Position numbers and translations under genes: made by a program. Of a stretch of 23,940 nucleotides of DNA, positions 1-7,272 are shown in pieces. How positions within the stretch are numbered: position 1 is the stretch's first letter; each line of letters begins with the position of its first letter. The stretch comes from a virus: positions 1-23,940 of the IMG/VR virus record IMGVR_UViG_3300030333_000652; one strand, written 5' to 3'. Below the pieces are notes generated by a model, which saw only the letters and a list, made by a program, of their open reading frames with translations, searched no databases and was not told where the DNA came from.

Positions 1-118
1 TAGCGTCAATATCAGCTTTTAAGGTAAAGTATGTTCCAGATACAGAAACAACCATTCCAACGATTAGTCCAATAGTTTTTAAGTCAAGCGTAAATTCTGA
101 CGACTGATTTAGTTTCAT
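1..118 (-). CDS. Partial small membrane protein, lysis region (3' end cut by window)
   Basis: Thirty-nine codons are visible before the window edge. The protein begins MKLNQSSEFTLDLKTIGL, continues with a hydrophobic segment at about residues 16-32, and then becomes polar (FTLKADIDA). The layout is a short cytoplasmic head, one membrane segment and probably a longer tail, which often forms a coiled coil in proteins of this kind. Its ATG overlaps the stop of the holin-like gene (ATGA), so the two are probably translationally coupled. A lysis accessory or spanin-like role is inferred only from position and topology; the missing C-terminus would be needed to tell. Confidence 0.75.
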   Translation of the reverse strand, partial: MKLNQSSEFTLDLKTIGLIVGMVVSVSGTYFTLKADIDA

Positions 119-297
119 TTGTTACAAGCTTTTCGGTCTGCGATACCTTGACTAACAAGTAAAGCTATTGCGATTAATACTACATTATTTATTTCTTGGT
201 CATTGATCCCTATTGAATCGCTAAAGAACAATATAAATAAAGTTCCTATTGCATACCAAAATTTCTTACTGTCTATAATCTTTTTTAAAATTTCCAT
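115..297 (-). CDS. Holin-like small membrane protein
   Basis: This is a 60-residue protein with a short charged N-terminus (MEILKKIIDSKKF). It has two hydrophobic stretches, about residues 14-31 and 39-55, separated by a polar turn (DSIGINDQEIN), and a basic tail (ADRKACNK). Size, two-segment topology and charged ends fit small phage holins, which form lesions in the inner membrane to release an endolysin. It lies 3 nt after the beta-barrel-like gene and overlaps the next membrane protein by ATGA, at the end of the structural cluster where lysis genes are usual. No endolysin is in the window. The holin call rests on topology and position. Confidence 0.6.
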   Translation of the reverse strand: MEILKKIIDSKKFWYAIGTLFILFFSDSIGINDQEINNVVLIAIALLVSQGIADRKACNK

Positions 298-300
298 AGT

Positions 301-1323
301 TTAAATAATTAAAATGTTAATTCCTAAGTTAATTGTATAGTTTTCCCTATCAAAATAATTCAAATATTCTAATTGAGAATACAATGACAACGCTTTAGTT
401 AGCTTCAAATTCCCTATCAGTCCAAAGTCATAGTCATTAGTGTCTGACCCATATTCGGTCAGTTTTTTGTTTACGAAAAAATAATTACCATAAGCCAAGA
501 CAAAGAATGTATCTCTATGTAAATAATAAGAAAGACCAAACACACCAGAAACAGTGTATTGATTTCCTTGTTCATTTATCCATTGTCTATTGTAGTCGGT
601 AACTAAATGTCCGTATATGTTTTGCATTTGTTGTGTAGAACTTGCAACAGTATCACCTTCAGCATTTAGCCATAATGTCTGTGCTTGTTCCCATCTGTCC
701 ATAAATCCATTATTATTTCCATCTATGAATGATGCTTCTGAATAATATCCTAATTGCTGAATCGTTAGTGGAAAATCGTTATAATTAGGAAAATCAATTT
801 TAAAGGCATTTACACCATAGATAGGGTGATACCTTAAAACAGAGCCAAAAGACGCTCTCCAGTTTTTAAAATCACGTTTAAGGCGTATATCTAAGGATTT
901 ATAGCTAAGGTCAATATAGCCATTGCTTGAAGATTCTATTTTTGTGCTTGTATTTTCTCCTAAGTATCTAAGCCAGATTTTATGATTATCAAACTCTAGC
1001 CCTCTGTCTTTTATTTTCTCATATTCAAGAAGGTATTCAAAGTTGTTCAATGAAGAACGAAATACAGTTGCATTGTGTTCGTTTCCATCATAATAGAATT
1101 TAGGTTTCTTTTCAAACTTGTATCTTGATAGTTTTTTAATACCTATTTGAAAACGATAGTTAGCACCATCATTATTGGTTGTGTTTATTAATTCACCATT
1201 ATATTCAAATGTTTCTATTGGTGTCATTGTAGCATTTAATGAGCCACCGCCATACACAGTAGCGTATTTGTAGAATTGTCCGCTACAGAAAAAGGGTAAT
1301 AATAGAAATAAATATTTTATCAT
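301..1323 (-). CDS. Secreted, probable outer-membrane beta-barrel protein with an EF-hand-like loop
   Basis: This 340-residue protein has a clear signal peptide: Lys3, a hydrophobic core (LFLLLPFF), then CSG followed by Gln, and Gln at +1 is common in Bacteroidota exports. The mature part is rich in alternating polar/aromatic strands (for example KIWLRYLGE, GLSYYLHRDTFFVLAYGNYF, GLIGNLKLTKALSLYSQLEY), as in small outer-membrane barrels, although it ends in ILII and not in the usual terminal Phe. Residues 201-212 (DGNNNGFMDRWE) match the 12-residue EF-hand loop, with D1, N3, N5, G6, D9 and E12. It overlaps the upstream fibre-like gene by ATGA and precedes the holin. An exported protein in a phage structural/lysis region could alter the host surface, for example in superinfection exclusion or envelope disruption; that role is inference. 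Confidence 0.7.
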   Translation of the reverse strand: MIKYLFLLLPFFCSGQFYKYATVYGGGSLNATMTPIETFEYNGELINTTNNDGANYRFQIGIKKLSRYKFEKKPKFYYDGNEHNATVFRSSLNNFEYLLEYEKIKDRGLEFDNHKIWLRYLGENTSTKIESSSNGYIDLSYKSLDIRLKRDFKNWRASFGSVLRYHPIYGVNAFKIDFPNYNDFPLTIQQLGYYSEASFIDGNNNGFMDRWEQAQTLWLNAEGDTVASSTQQMQNIYGHLVTDYNRQWINEQGNQYTVSGVFGLSYYLHRDTFFVLAYGNYFFVNKKLTEYGSDTNDYDFGLIGNLKLTKALSLYSQLEYLNYFDRENYTINLGINILII

Positions 1324-1850
1324 AGAATTTTAGTATAAGCATAAGTAACATACACATCACAAGACCATCCACCCACAAAAGCCCCACTTGACCACATTTT
1401 GAATGGTTTATTAATTAGCGAACCAGCATCAACACCACCACCAGGTTGATTTCCAGAAAACACATAAGAATTGTCAGCACTTTTTGCACCCATAAATCTC
1501 GACCCTTTATCCCAGTATAAAATGGTTTGTGAATCATCCCACCCAAAAAGTAAATCCTTATTAGATGATTCGGCAATAGCTGCATAAGTGCATAACACAG
1601 TAACACTTAGAGGCATTACCATATAACCACTTAATGCACCAACTAATGTTTTTGATGTAGTGTCCAAGTCTTGAACTTCTGTGTTGTTTAAAGAGTATTT
1701 ATCCGTCTGAATAACATATTTAAAGTCCATCTTTTTAGATGTTCCTTGTGCAGAACCTGTGGTGTCGTTTACATCTACCACCATAAGCAAATCACCACTA
1801 CCTGCTTGTTGTTCGAGTGCTGTCTTGTCGGTCAGTCTTTGTCCAGCCAT
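1320..1850 (-). CDS. Fibre-like tail appendage protein
   Basis: A 176-residue protein. Its N-terminus (MAGQRLTDKTALEQQAG, then DLLMVVDVNDTTGSAQGTSK and the KMDFKYVIQTDKY region) resembles the adaptor segment at the start of many Bacteroidota phage fibre or appendage proteins. The rest is rich in Gly, Ser, Asn and aromatics (SGNQPGGGVDAG, WSCDVYVTYAYTK), as in beta-structured receptor-binding tips. It follows the head-tail connector gene and overlaps the secreted beta-barrel-like gene by ATGA. A host-recognition role fits, but the C-terminal fold is not recognised. The start is preceded by an A/T-rich leader and has the TATGGC context shared with other structural genes. Confidence 0.55.
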   Translation of the reverse strand: MAGQRLTDKTALEQQAGSGDLLMVVDVNDTTGSAQGTSKKMDFKYVIQTDKYSLNNTEVQDLDTTSKTLVGALSGYMVMPLSVTVLCTYAAIAESSNKDLLFGWDDSQTILYWDKGSRFMGAKSADNSYVFSGNQPGGGVDAGSLINKPFKMWSSGAFVGGWSCDVYVTYAYTKIL

Positions 1851-1929
1851 AATTTAATTTTTTAATATAGTTTTTAAGTTTCTTAAAATTTTCCTTACTA
1901 GAAGGATATGTTCTTCTTTTAACAGCCAT
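1798..1929 (-). CDS. Possible 43-residue basic protein overlapping both neighbours
   Basis: This frame starts at an ATG inside the last codons of the connector gene. It reads MAVKRRTYPSSKENFKKLKN and continues YIKKLNYGWTKTDRQDS before a TAG. It spans the 68 nt between the connector and the appendage gene, and its last 53 nt overlap the appendage gene out of frame. The non-overlapping part is strongly protein-like and very basic, and the start has the TATGGC context of confirmed genes nearby. The tail (TKTDRQDSTRTTSR) may just be a shadow of the neighbouring frame. It could be a real overlapping small gene or a chance frame; function is unknown. Confidence 0.4.
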   Translation of the reverse strand: MAVKRRTYPSSKENFKKLKNYIKKLNYGWTKTDRQDSTRTTSR

Positions 1930-2500
1930 AAACAGTAATATCTGCACCTTGTAAAAATCCTTTTAATCTATTGCTTCTTGCAACATTGGTGTCTAAGTTA
2001 ATACCTGCATAATAATTATTTGTTGTTGGGTCTAAGTCAGCACCCGTATTGCTTGAATACTCAGGAAAAGAACTTGTGTTGTTTCTCAAGTAATCAATGC
2101 AACGCTGTCTGTAAAATTCAGCTGCATCAGTAGCTGTGTCCATTACTGGCTTTAAGTCATCATAAGTGGCACTTGAAGATTGATCCGTTGCACCCATTAC
2201 CACAACAGCGTTGTTCACGAATCTAAGTCGTAAATAAGGAACAAGAGAAACGAATGCAAATTGGACAAGGGCGGGTTGTATGTATGTTTCCACAAGTGTC
2301 TTATAAGCACCTGTTAATGTTCCGCCTTGAATATCTGATTTTAGTTTAGCATCAAGGTCTGTTCCAAGTATAGGGAGAATGCTCATATCCTGTGCTAATA
2401 AAATATAAGGCATAATTAGGTCATCGGAAACTGAACCGCCAATTGCTGAATCCTTTTTTAATCGTGTTGAACTTATGTATAGTGTATGTTGTATCGCCAT
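1919..2500 (-). CDS. Head-tail connector/adaptor-like protein
   Basis: A 193-residue protein, mainly helical in its first 140 residues (DDLIMPYILLAQDMSILPIL, then TLVETYIQPALVQFAFVS, and EFYRQRCIDYLRNN). This pattern matches the small adaptor proteins of Bacteroidota phages that sit below the portal and join head to tail. It lies 10 nt downstream of the portal gene, which is the expected place for a connector. The start ATGGCG follows an A/T-rich leader. The family assignment is by resemblance of the helical pattern and by position. The C-terminus is polar (GLNY-type and TTNNYYAG segments) and may be flexible. Confidence 0.6.
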   Translation of the reverse strand: MAIQHTLYISSTRLKKDSAIGGSVSDDLIMPYILLAQDMSILPILGTDLDAKLKSDIQGGTLTGAYKTLVETYIQPALVQFAFVSLVPYLRLRFVNNAVVVMGATDQSSSATYDDLKPVMDTATDAAEFYRQRCIDYLRNNTSSFPEYSSNTGADLDPTTNNYYAGINLDTNVARSNRLKGFLQGADITVYGC

Positions 2501-2510
2501 AGTTTTATTT

Positions 2511-4319
2511 TTATTTTACGCCTGGATAATGTCCTTGATTGGGCATATTCTCAGGTGCTATTACTGCATCTTTAATTCCTCGTGGTTTTGGTGTATAGCT
2601 TTTAGGAATGCTATCTGTCTTTTTATAATCATCCATACTTTGACCCTCTCTTAATTCTGTTCCCTCTTTTAATCGATATAGAATCACCTTCCAAGCGTGT
2701 CTACAATAAACCCCGCCTTTAAAACGGAATAAATCATATGGACGACCTTTGTGTCCTAATTGCTTGTTCACACCTTCACGACTTGCCTTATCAATATCTT
2801 CTAATCTATAAACAAATCCTGCTTTAGCTAATCGCATCATATTCTTACAGAATGTCCTTGTTGATTTACTTGGTTTTCTACTCTTTTTAATATACTTAAA
2901 TCTTACTCTATAGTAAGACTTATCTAATTGACTTGGCTGGTCTTCGTTACTTCTTATTTCATCAGCAAACTTTTCTTTGTTTTCTTTGATTAATCTTTTC
3001 GCCCAATCTTCATAATCTTCAATTAATCCTTCGTCTTGTTCATCTACTATTTCCCATACTTCTTCATCCATTTGTTCACCTTGTAGTTCTTCAAAGATTA
3101 TGTTTAAATCATCGTCTGACATTTCAACAAAATCATCAGAATCAATATCTTCTTGGCTAACACCTTCTTTTTCTTGATCTTCTTCTGACTGTGTCTTAGT
3201 AACTTCTAAATCAATGAAATCAGCAGGTTTAAGCGTTTTAAAGTATAAATCAAGGTTTATATCATTAACAGCAAATATCTTGTCTAAACCCTTTAAAAGC
3301 GTGTTCTGGAAGGGAATAACGACTGTGTTGTTAAATAATGAGTAAGCATCACGTAATTCGTCAGCATTATTTCCAAGTCCACCACCTTCTGAACGTATTC
3401 CAAAAAGAATTGGTGATGTAACTCTATGTCCTGCAAGTATTTGATTTACTGCTTGTTTACTCATTCCTTCCCAAGCAGATTGTGCGTCATTCATTTGGAT
3501 AGGTTCTATTACAGGTGCTGTTTCTTTTCCGTCATTAAAAGTGATAAGTATTTTGCCTGCATTTCCACTACCTGCAAATTTTTGATTTAATTGTCTTTCT
3601 ATAGTTCTTCTTTCTTCTTCTGTTGGAATACCATTAGAAAATCCAACGTGCATAGAAGGTGTCATTCCTGATGTTATATTAGATAAATGAAACTGTGCTA
3701 TTTCTAATTCCATTTGAATCCAATCAGTAGCAGCTACATAATCAGGTGCAAAACCATAGAATAAAGCAGGGTTTTTATCTCTAATCATTAGAATTTGACT
3801 TGCATTAGTTCTATCTTCTGTTGAAAATGCTCTATAAGGAATTGGTCGGTATTCTGATTTCTTATGCTTAGACCAATCAGCACTGTAGTAGTAAGTATCT
3901 ATTTCTCCATCTATCATTTTACCAGAACGGATGTATTGTGCAGGAATATGCTTCATCTTAGCTATACGACTTCTATCTCTTGACCATATCACATTAACAT
4001 AACAACCACCAAACAGTTTTAAATCCAATGCTAGGTCTTTTAAAACATCATCATCAGAATTGTGCAATAATTCTGTTAATCGTAAATAAGATTCTTTTGT
4101 AGCTTCTGATTCGTCTGCATTGGTAGCGGCTAATCCTTCTCCATATATCATCGCACCTATTGACTTAACTAATGCACCATTAATTGCACTACCTAAAAAT
4201 AATTCTAATAGATAATTAGGATAAAGGTTATCCTCTCCAAAACTTACCCAGTCTTGGTTAGATTTTTCCACTAAATGTGGAATATTATAATGTGATAATT
4301 TTACTAAATTTAAATTCAT
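2511..4319 (-). CDS. Portal protein with an extended C-terminal domain
   Basis: A 602-residue protein. Residues 1 to about 370 look like a phage portal: the start contains WVSFGEDNLYPNYLLELFLG, followed by helices and the segment GHRVTSPILFGIRSEGGGLG with ELRDAYSLFNNTVVIPFQN, typical of the region preceding the portal C-terminus. The portal would form the ring through which DNA enters the head. A very acidic linker (about 375-450) is followed by a basic domain (about 485-570) with FCKNMMRLAKAGFVYRLEDI and FRFKGGVYCRHAWKVILYRL, a block I associate with Bacteroidota phage head proteins but cannot name. It overlaps the upstream 152-residue gene by ATGA. It is notable that it lies about 14 kb from the terminase. 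Confidence 0.8.
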   Translation of the reverse strand: MNLNLVKLSHYNIPHLVEKSNQDWVSFGEDNLYPNYLLELFLGSAINGALVKSIGAMIYGEGLAATNADESEATKESYLRLTELLHNSDDDVLKDLALDLKLFGGCYVNVIWSRDRSRIAKMKHIPAQYIRSGKMIDGEIDTYYYSADWSKHKKSEYRPIPYRAFSTEDRTNASQILMIRDKNPALFYGFAPDYVAATDWIQMELEIAQFHLSNITSGMTPSMHVGFSNGIPTEEERRTIERQLNQKFAGSGNAGKILITFNDGKETAPVIEPIQMNDAQSAWEGMSKQAVNQILAGHRVTSPILFGIRSEGGGLGNNADELRDAYSLFNNTVVIPFQNTLLKGLDKIFAVNDINLDLYFKTLKPADFIDLEVTKTQSEEDQEKEGVSQEDIDSDDFVEMSDDDLNIIFEELQGEQMDEEVWEIVDEQDEGLIEDYEDWAKRLIKENKEKFADEIRSNEDQPSQLDKSYYRVRFKYIKKSRKPSKSTRTFCKNMMRLAKAGFVYRLEDIDKASREGVNKQLGHKGRPYDLFRFKGGVYCRHAWKVILYRLKEGTELREGQSMDDYKKTDSIPKSYTPKPRGIKDAVIAPENMPNQGHYPGVK

Positions 4320-4774
4320 AATGGATTTGTTAAATAGATGCTTTCTGTATCAGCATCGTTAGTAGTATATTCTGTGTAGGTGACAGATTCTGTTGCGTTA
4401 GTGTTTCCAGCTAAATTCATAATACCATTCCAAATAACAGGAAGTCCTGTTGGGTCAAGGTTGGTGTTGTCTGAGTTTTGATATAAAGTAGCATCATAAA
4501 AACCTAACGGAAAGTCTGTTGTTCCCAATCGTATCTTTGCCTCTAATAAATCTTCTTGAGATGATGACCTTGTTGTAAAAAAACTTAACGAAACATATCT
4601 TTCTTTGTTTGTGTATAATGTGTTAACCGATACAGTTTTTGACTTACCTGTAAATTGACTTGTAAAAGTAATTAAAACACGACCAGAATCTATTGTCATT
4701 TTATCGTGTATATCTAGATAAAACGAATTGAGTAATAACACATCTCCATAATTTCCGATTTTTACTTGCATCAT
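4316..4774 (-). CDS. Virion-associated protein of unknown function, paralogue of the next gene upstream
   Basis: A 152-residue protein, probably all-beta. It shares several blocks with its 152-residue neighbour at 4778-5236: LDIHDKMT, FTSQFTGKS, YTNKERYVSLSFFT, GTTDFPLGFYDATLYQN, TNLDPTGLPVIWNG and TNDADTESIYLT. The two are tandem duplicates that have diverged, mostly at the N-terminus. The start has two Met codons in a row. It ends in an ATGA overlap with the portal gene, so a role in the head or neck is possible, for example decoration or a fibre. I do not recognise the family. Confidence 0.75.
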   Translation of the reverse strand: MMQVKIGNYGDVLLLNSFYLDIHDKMTIDSGRVLITFTSQFTGKSKTVSVNTLYTNKERYVSLSFFTTRSSSQEDLLEAKIRLGTTDFPLGFYDATLYQNSDNTNLDPTGLPVIWNGIMNLAGNTNATESVTYTEYTTNDADTESIYLTNPL

Positions 4775-4777
4775 ATC

Positions 4778-5236
4778 TTAAAATGTTATATAAACAGATT
4801 CTGTGTCTGCATCGTTAGTATCATAGTCTGTATATTCCACCGCAGGATTTTCCAACTGCTTTACATTAGCTAACCCATTCCACAACACTCTCAAACCTGT
4901 AGGATCAAGATTTGTTGGAAAGTCATTCTGGTATACTGTAACATCATACAAACCATAGGGCAGGTCAGTAGTTCCAAAAGCCATATACCCCAAATTAAGA
5001 AAAGCTGTTGTCCAAGTAAAAAAGCTACAGGTAACAAATCTTTCTTTGTTTGTGTAAGATGCACTAAAAGGCAATGTGTTAAAGCCATTTCCTGACAATT
5101 GACTTGTAAAATTAAATATAGGTCTTAAATCTGTTACTGTTTCTCCAGAATAAGGAGTCATTTTATCATATATATCAATCCTTACAGGATAAGGCGTGGC
5201 TGCTGAAGGAAACTTTTGTTGTAGAAGCTGTATCAT
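4778..5236 (-). CDS. Virion-associated protein of unknown function, paralogue of the next gene downstream
   Basis: A 152-residue protein starting MIQLLQQKFPSAATPYPVRI. I chose the ATG at 5236 over a TTG six bases upstream because this ATG overlaps the TGA of the 44-residue gene before it (ATGA), as at many junctions here. It shares with the protein at 4316-4774 the blocks YDKMTPYSGE, FTSQLSGNG, YTNKERFVTCSFFT, GTTDLPYGLYDVTVYQN, TNLDPTGLRVLWNG and TNDADTESVYIT. The conserved part is about 110 residues. The function is unknown; placement between head genes suggests a virion component. Confidence 0.75.
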   Translation of the reverse strand: MIQLLQQKFPSAATPYPVRIDIYDKMTPYSGETVTDLRPIFNFTSQLSGNGFNTLPFSASYTNKERFVTCSFFTWTTAFLNLGYMAFGTTDLPYGLYDVTVYQNDFPTNLDPTGLRVLWNGLANVKQLENPAVEYTDYDTNDADTESVYITF

Positions 5237-5367
5237 ATCCAATCAAAGTATTTACCAATTACATCCATACAATTGTCTTTAATCATCTGTTGTTCCTGCT
5301 CACTTAATTGATTTAAGTCTGCAAATACAATATCTGGCTTATTATATTTATCCTTCAACTTGAACAT
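5233..5367 (-). CDS. Small 44-residue protein, unknown function
   Basis: The frame reads MFKLKDKYNKPDIVFADLNQ and ends IKDNCMDVIGKYFDWI. It begins within the last 20 nt of the 57-residue gene, in the +1 frame, and its TGA overlaps the ATG of the next gene. Composition is protein-like: a basic start, then a predicted helix (LSEQEQQMIKDNCMDVIGKY). Small proteins of this kind between capsid and portal genes are common in Bacteroidota phages, but I cannot assign a role. Confidence 0.65.
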   Translation of the reverse strand: MFKLKDKYNKPDIVFADLNQLSEQEQQMIKDNCMDVIGKYFDWI

Positions 5368-5521
5368 CCTTTTTCTTCTTTTTAGGTTTATCTTCTATAA
5401 ATAAGTTGTTTCTAACACTTTCTCTAAGTCCTTCTATTTGTTTTTGTGTTAGGTCATCTAAAGGTATTCTTATTGAATCAATACTTTTACCTTCCCATTC
5501 TTTTTTTAATTTCCAAGCCAT
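5348..5521 (-). CDS. Small 57-residue basic protein, unknown function
   Basis: The frame reads MAWKLKKEWEGKSIDSIRIP and then has a helix (LDDLTQKQIEGLRESVRNNL) and a Lys-rich tail (DKPKKKKKDV). It is the first gene after the terminator at 5567-5594, so it probably opens the portal transcript or is reached by readthrough. The leader is almost entirely A and T, with TATATTTA motifs that only partly match the TAnnTTTG box, and the start has the TATGGC context. No domain is recognised. Confidence 0.65.
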   Translation of the reverse strand: MAWKLKKEWEGKSIDSIRIPLDDLTQKQIEGLRESVRNNLFIEDKPKKKKKDVQVEG

Positions 5522-5566
5522 AGCGTGTTTATTATAAATATAAATATATGTTATTTGTTTTTTTTA

Positions 5567-5594
5567 ATAAAAAAAAGGGCTAATAAAAGCCCTT
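5567..5594 (-). terminator. Intrinsic terminator after the tail-tube-like gene
   Basis: On the minus strand a perfect 7-bp stem (AAGGGCT/AGCCCTT) with a 6-nt loop is followed by a run of eight T. It lies 26 nt after the stop of the gene at 5620-6216 and before the 57-residue gene. The plus-strand side is also T-rich, so the structure might act in both directions, although no plus-strand gene needs it. Confidence 0.85.
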
Positions 5595-5619
5595 CTTTTC
5601 TTCCCGTATTGAGTAACGA

Positions 5620-6216
5620 TTAAGTTCCTTCTGTGATTGTTAATGCACTTTCATCAGATAAACCGTCAAACGGATATTTAGCAGTAGCAGGTCCAGCACT
5701 CGCAGGAATCTGTATTAAAGCATCCTTTTCTTGCGCAGCCCATTCAATAGTATATCCATTTTGATCACCCATAGCAGTTCCTGTAATAACTGTTCCACCT
5801 GTTACGTGACAACCATTGTTCATTCCTAACAAGAACACATTATCATTTTGGTCTTGAACAAAAATCTGAGCCCTTGAATAAGCCATTAATCTAAGTTCAT
5901 TAGTCATATCGTGGTCTATTTTTTGTAATACTACTGACAATGTTTGCTCAAAGAATGCTGTTCCATTAGCATTATCAGAATTTATGTTTACAGTCATAGA
6001 ACTTAAATTAGGCACTAAGTCATATTTAAATACAGTAGTTGCACCACCCGACTGTGCTGACCAAGTTGCAAAACCTGCAGTAGTCATTTCCGTTGTAGCT
6101 ATAGTAGCAACAGCCTCAATGTTGTTGTTGTATGCTTTACAGATAAAGATAGCTTTCAAGCCACCGATAGTGTCTTTACAGTCTATTAATCGTCCTCTTG
6201 TAATATCACAAGCCAT
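5620..6216 (-). CDS. Probable major tail (tube) protein
   Basis: A 198-residue protein starting MACDITRGRLIDCKDTIGGL. It is rich in beta-prone segments and small residues: VFKYDLVPNLSSMTVNINSD, TAFFEQTLSVVLQKID, and then AQIFVQDQNDNVFLLGMNNG with GYTIEWAAQEKDALIQI. The size, beta pattern and the phrase in which a residue-rich loop is followed by ITGTAMGDQNG resemble tail-tube or similar abundant virion proteins of Bacteroidota phages. It comes directly after the major capsid gene and is bounded on both sides by hairpin terminators, as expected for a highly expressed structural gene. A second capsid-associated protein is the main alternative. Confidence 0.5.
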   Translation of the reverse strand: MACDITRGRLIDCKDTIGGLKAIFICKAYNNNIEAVATIATTEMTTAGFATWSAQSGGATTVFKYDLVPNLSSMTVNINSDNANGTAFFEQTLSVVLQKIDHDMTNELRLMAYSRAQIFVQDQNDNVFLLGMNNGCHVTGGTVITGTAMGDQNGYTIEWAAQEKDALIQIPASAGPATAKYPFDGLSDESALTITEGT

Positions 6217-6238
6217 ATTATTATTGTATTAAAAAGTT

Positions 6239-6267
6239 AATAAAAGGGAGGTGTATTTCAACCTCCC
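6239..6267 (-). terminator. Intrinsic terminator or attenuator after the major capsid gene
   Basis: On the minus strand a perfect 7-bp stem (GGGAGGT/ACCTCCC) with an 8-nt loop is followed by TTTTATTAAC and TTTTT. It starts 16 nt after the capsid stop codon. It may end part of the transcripts, leaving capsid mRNA more abundant than that for genes further on, or protect its 3' end. Confidence 0.8.
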
Positions 6268-6283
6268 ATTTTAAAAGTATCTA

Positions 6284-7267
6284 TTAAGTCCAAACAGTTG
6301 AACCGTAAACACCATCAGCAGCAACTGCACACTGAACACCAAGTGCAAAGTTCATAACAATTCTAACATTGTCTGAACCGTCATATTGGTAAGTTGGTAT
6401 AACTCGTGCTTCTGTCCAGTCAGTAGCAAGGTTAGTTCCAAATACTAGGTTTTCTTTGTAAGTTGCAACGATAACATCATCAAACATTCCTGGACATACA
6501 TAGATTGGGAATCCAAAGTATGTAATACCTTCAAATGATTGTGCAACACCAAGACTGTTGATACCTTGATTAGAACCTGCGCTAGCTAGTGCTTGAAGTA
6601 AGAAAGCATAAGTTTTAGCGTTCATATAAAAACCAAATCCTGGCTTAGAAGTTAAACCTGCAATTCCAACTGCTGCATCATATACAGAAGCCATATCAGT
6701 TAAGATATCACTAGCAGCTAAAGCATCACCAAAATCAACTTCTGTAAAGTCTTTTAATGCACTTGCATCTGCACCTGCCTCATCTAGTGTTCCATCGTCA
6801 GATAAGAAACCTGTTCCGAAAGGAGAAGAACCTTTCCATATCATATTCTCAATATGAGCACCTGCTTTTCCTGCAACTGCTGATAATAAAAAGTCTTCAA
6901 ATGTTCCTGGTAGATTTCCGTTTCTGTCCATATTTTCACCAATCCAAGTTGGGAACACAGTTCCTCTACAAATTTCTTCGTTAACTTTCATATCAGTTAA
7001 AGTTAAAACTTGCTCAGTTAATGAAGTATCATTTCCTGATGAAAATGAACAAGCTGCAGCAACTACAGGATCAGTAATCCCTAGATTTGATATAACTGCT
7101 TTTCTATTTAAACCGTCTATTTGTCTTACATATCCTTTTGCAATTGTGTCTGGTGACTTCACTGCAGCCGTTACATAAGGCAATGCTAATTTACCTGCAT
7201 AGGTGTTATCAGTTACGGTTATATCAAACTGATACTCTTTGCTTAAGTTGTATTGATTATTCGCCAT
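6284..7267 (-). CDS. Major capsid protein
   Basis: A 327-residue protein starting MANNQYNLSKEYQFDITVTD. The middle has features of phage capsid proteins: TLTDMKVNEEICRGTVFPTW, then FEDFLLSAVAGKAGAHIENM with IWKG, and near the end a segment about transporting a measured conformation (GFPIYVCPGM, then NLVFGTNLATDWTEARVIPT). It ends NFALGVQCAVAADGVYGSTV. The length fits HK97-fold capsid proteins. It follows the protease and the acidic scaffold-like gene with a 5-nt gap, the usual head-maturation order, and is followed by a terminator. The assignment is by context and resemblance; the HK97 fold itself cannot be read from sequence by eye. Confidence 0.8.
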   Translation of the reverse strand: MANNQYNLSKEYQFDITVTDNTYAGKLALPYVTAAVKSPDTIAKGYVRQIDGLNRKAVISNLGITDPVVAAACSFSSGNDTSLTEQVLTLTDMKVNEEICRGTVFPTWIGENMDRNGNLPGTFEDFLLSAVAGKAGAHIENMIWKGSSPFGTGFLSDDGTLDEAGADASALKDFTEVDFGDALAASDILTDMASVYDAAVGIAGLTSKPGFGFYMNAKTYAFLLQALASAGSNQGINSLGVAQSFEGITYFGFPIYVCPGMFDDVIVATYKENLVFGTNLATDWTEARVIPTYQYDGSDNVRIVMNFALGVQCAVAADGVYGSTVWT

Positions 7268-7272
7268 TTTTT

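Noticed and set aside
1415-1606. Alternate minus-strand frame inside the appendage gene
   Set aside because: Fully inside a better supported gene, without an independent start signal.
4891-5088. Alternate minus-strand frame inside the upstream paralogue gene
   Set aside because: Leu-rich shadow of a frame confirmed by its paralogue at 4316-4774.
5348-5521. Frameshift fusion of the 57- and 44-residue genes at an A-rich run
   Set aside because: The second frame is +1, not -1, and is closed by a TAG shortly upstream; overlapping separate genes are simpler.
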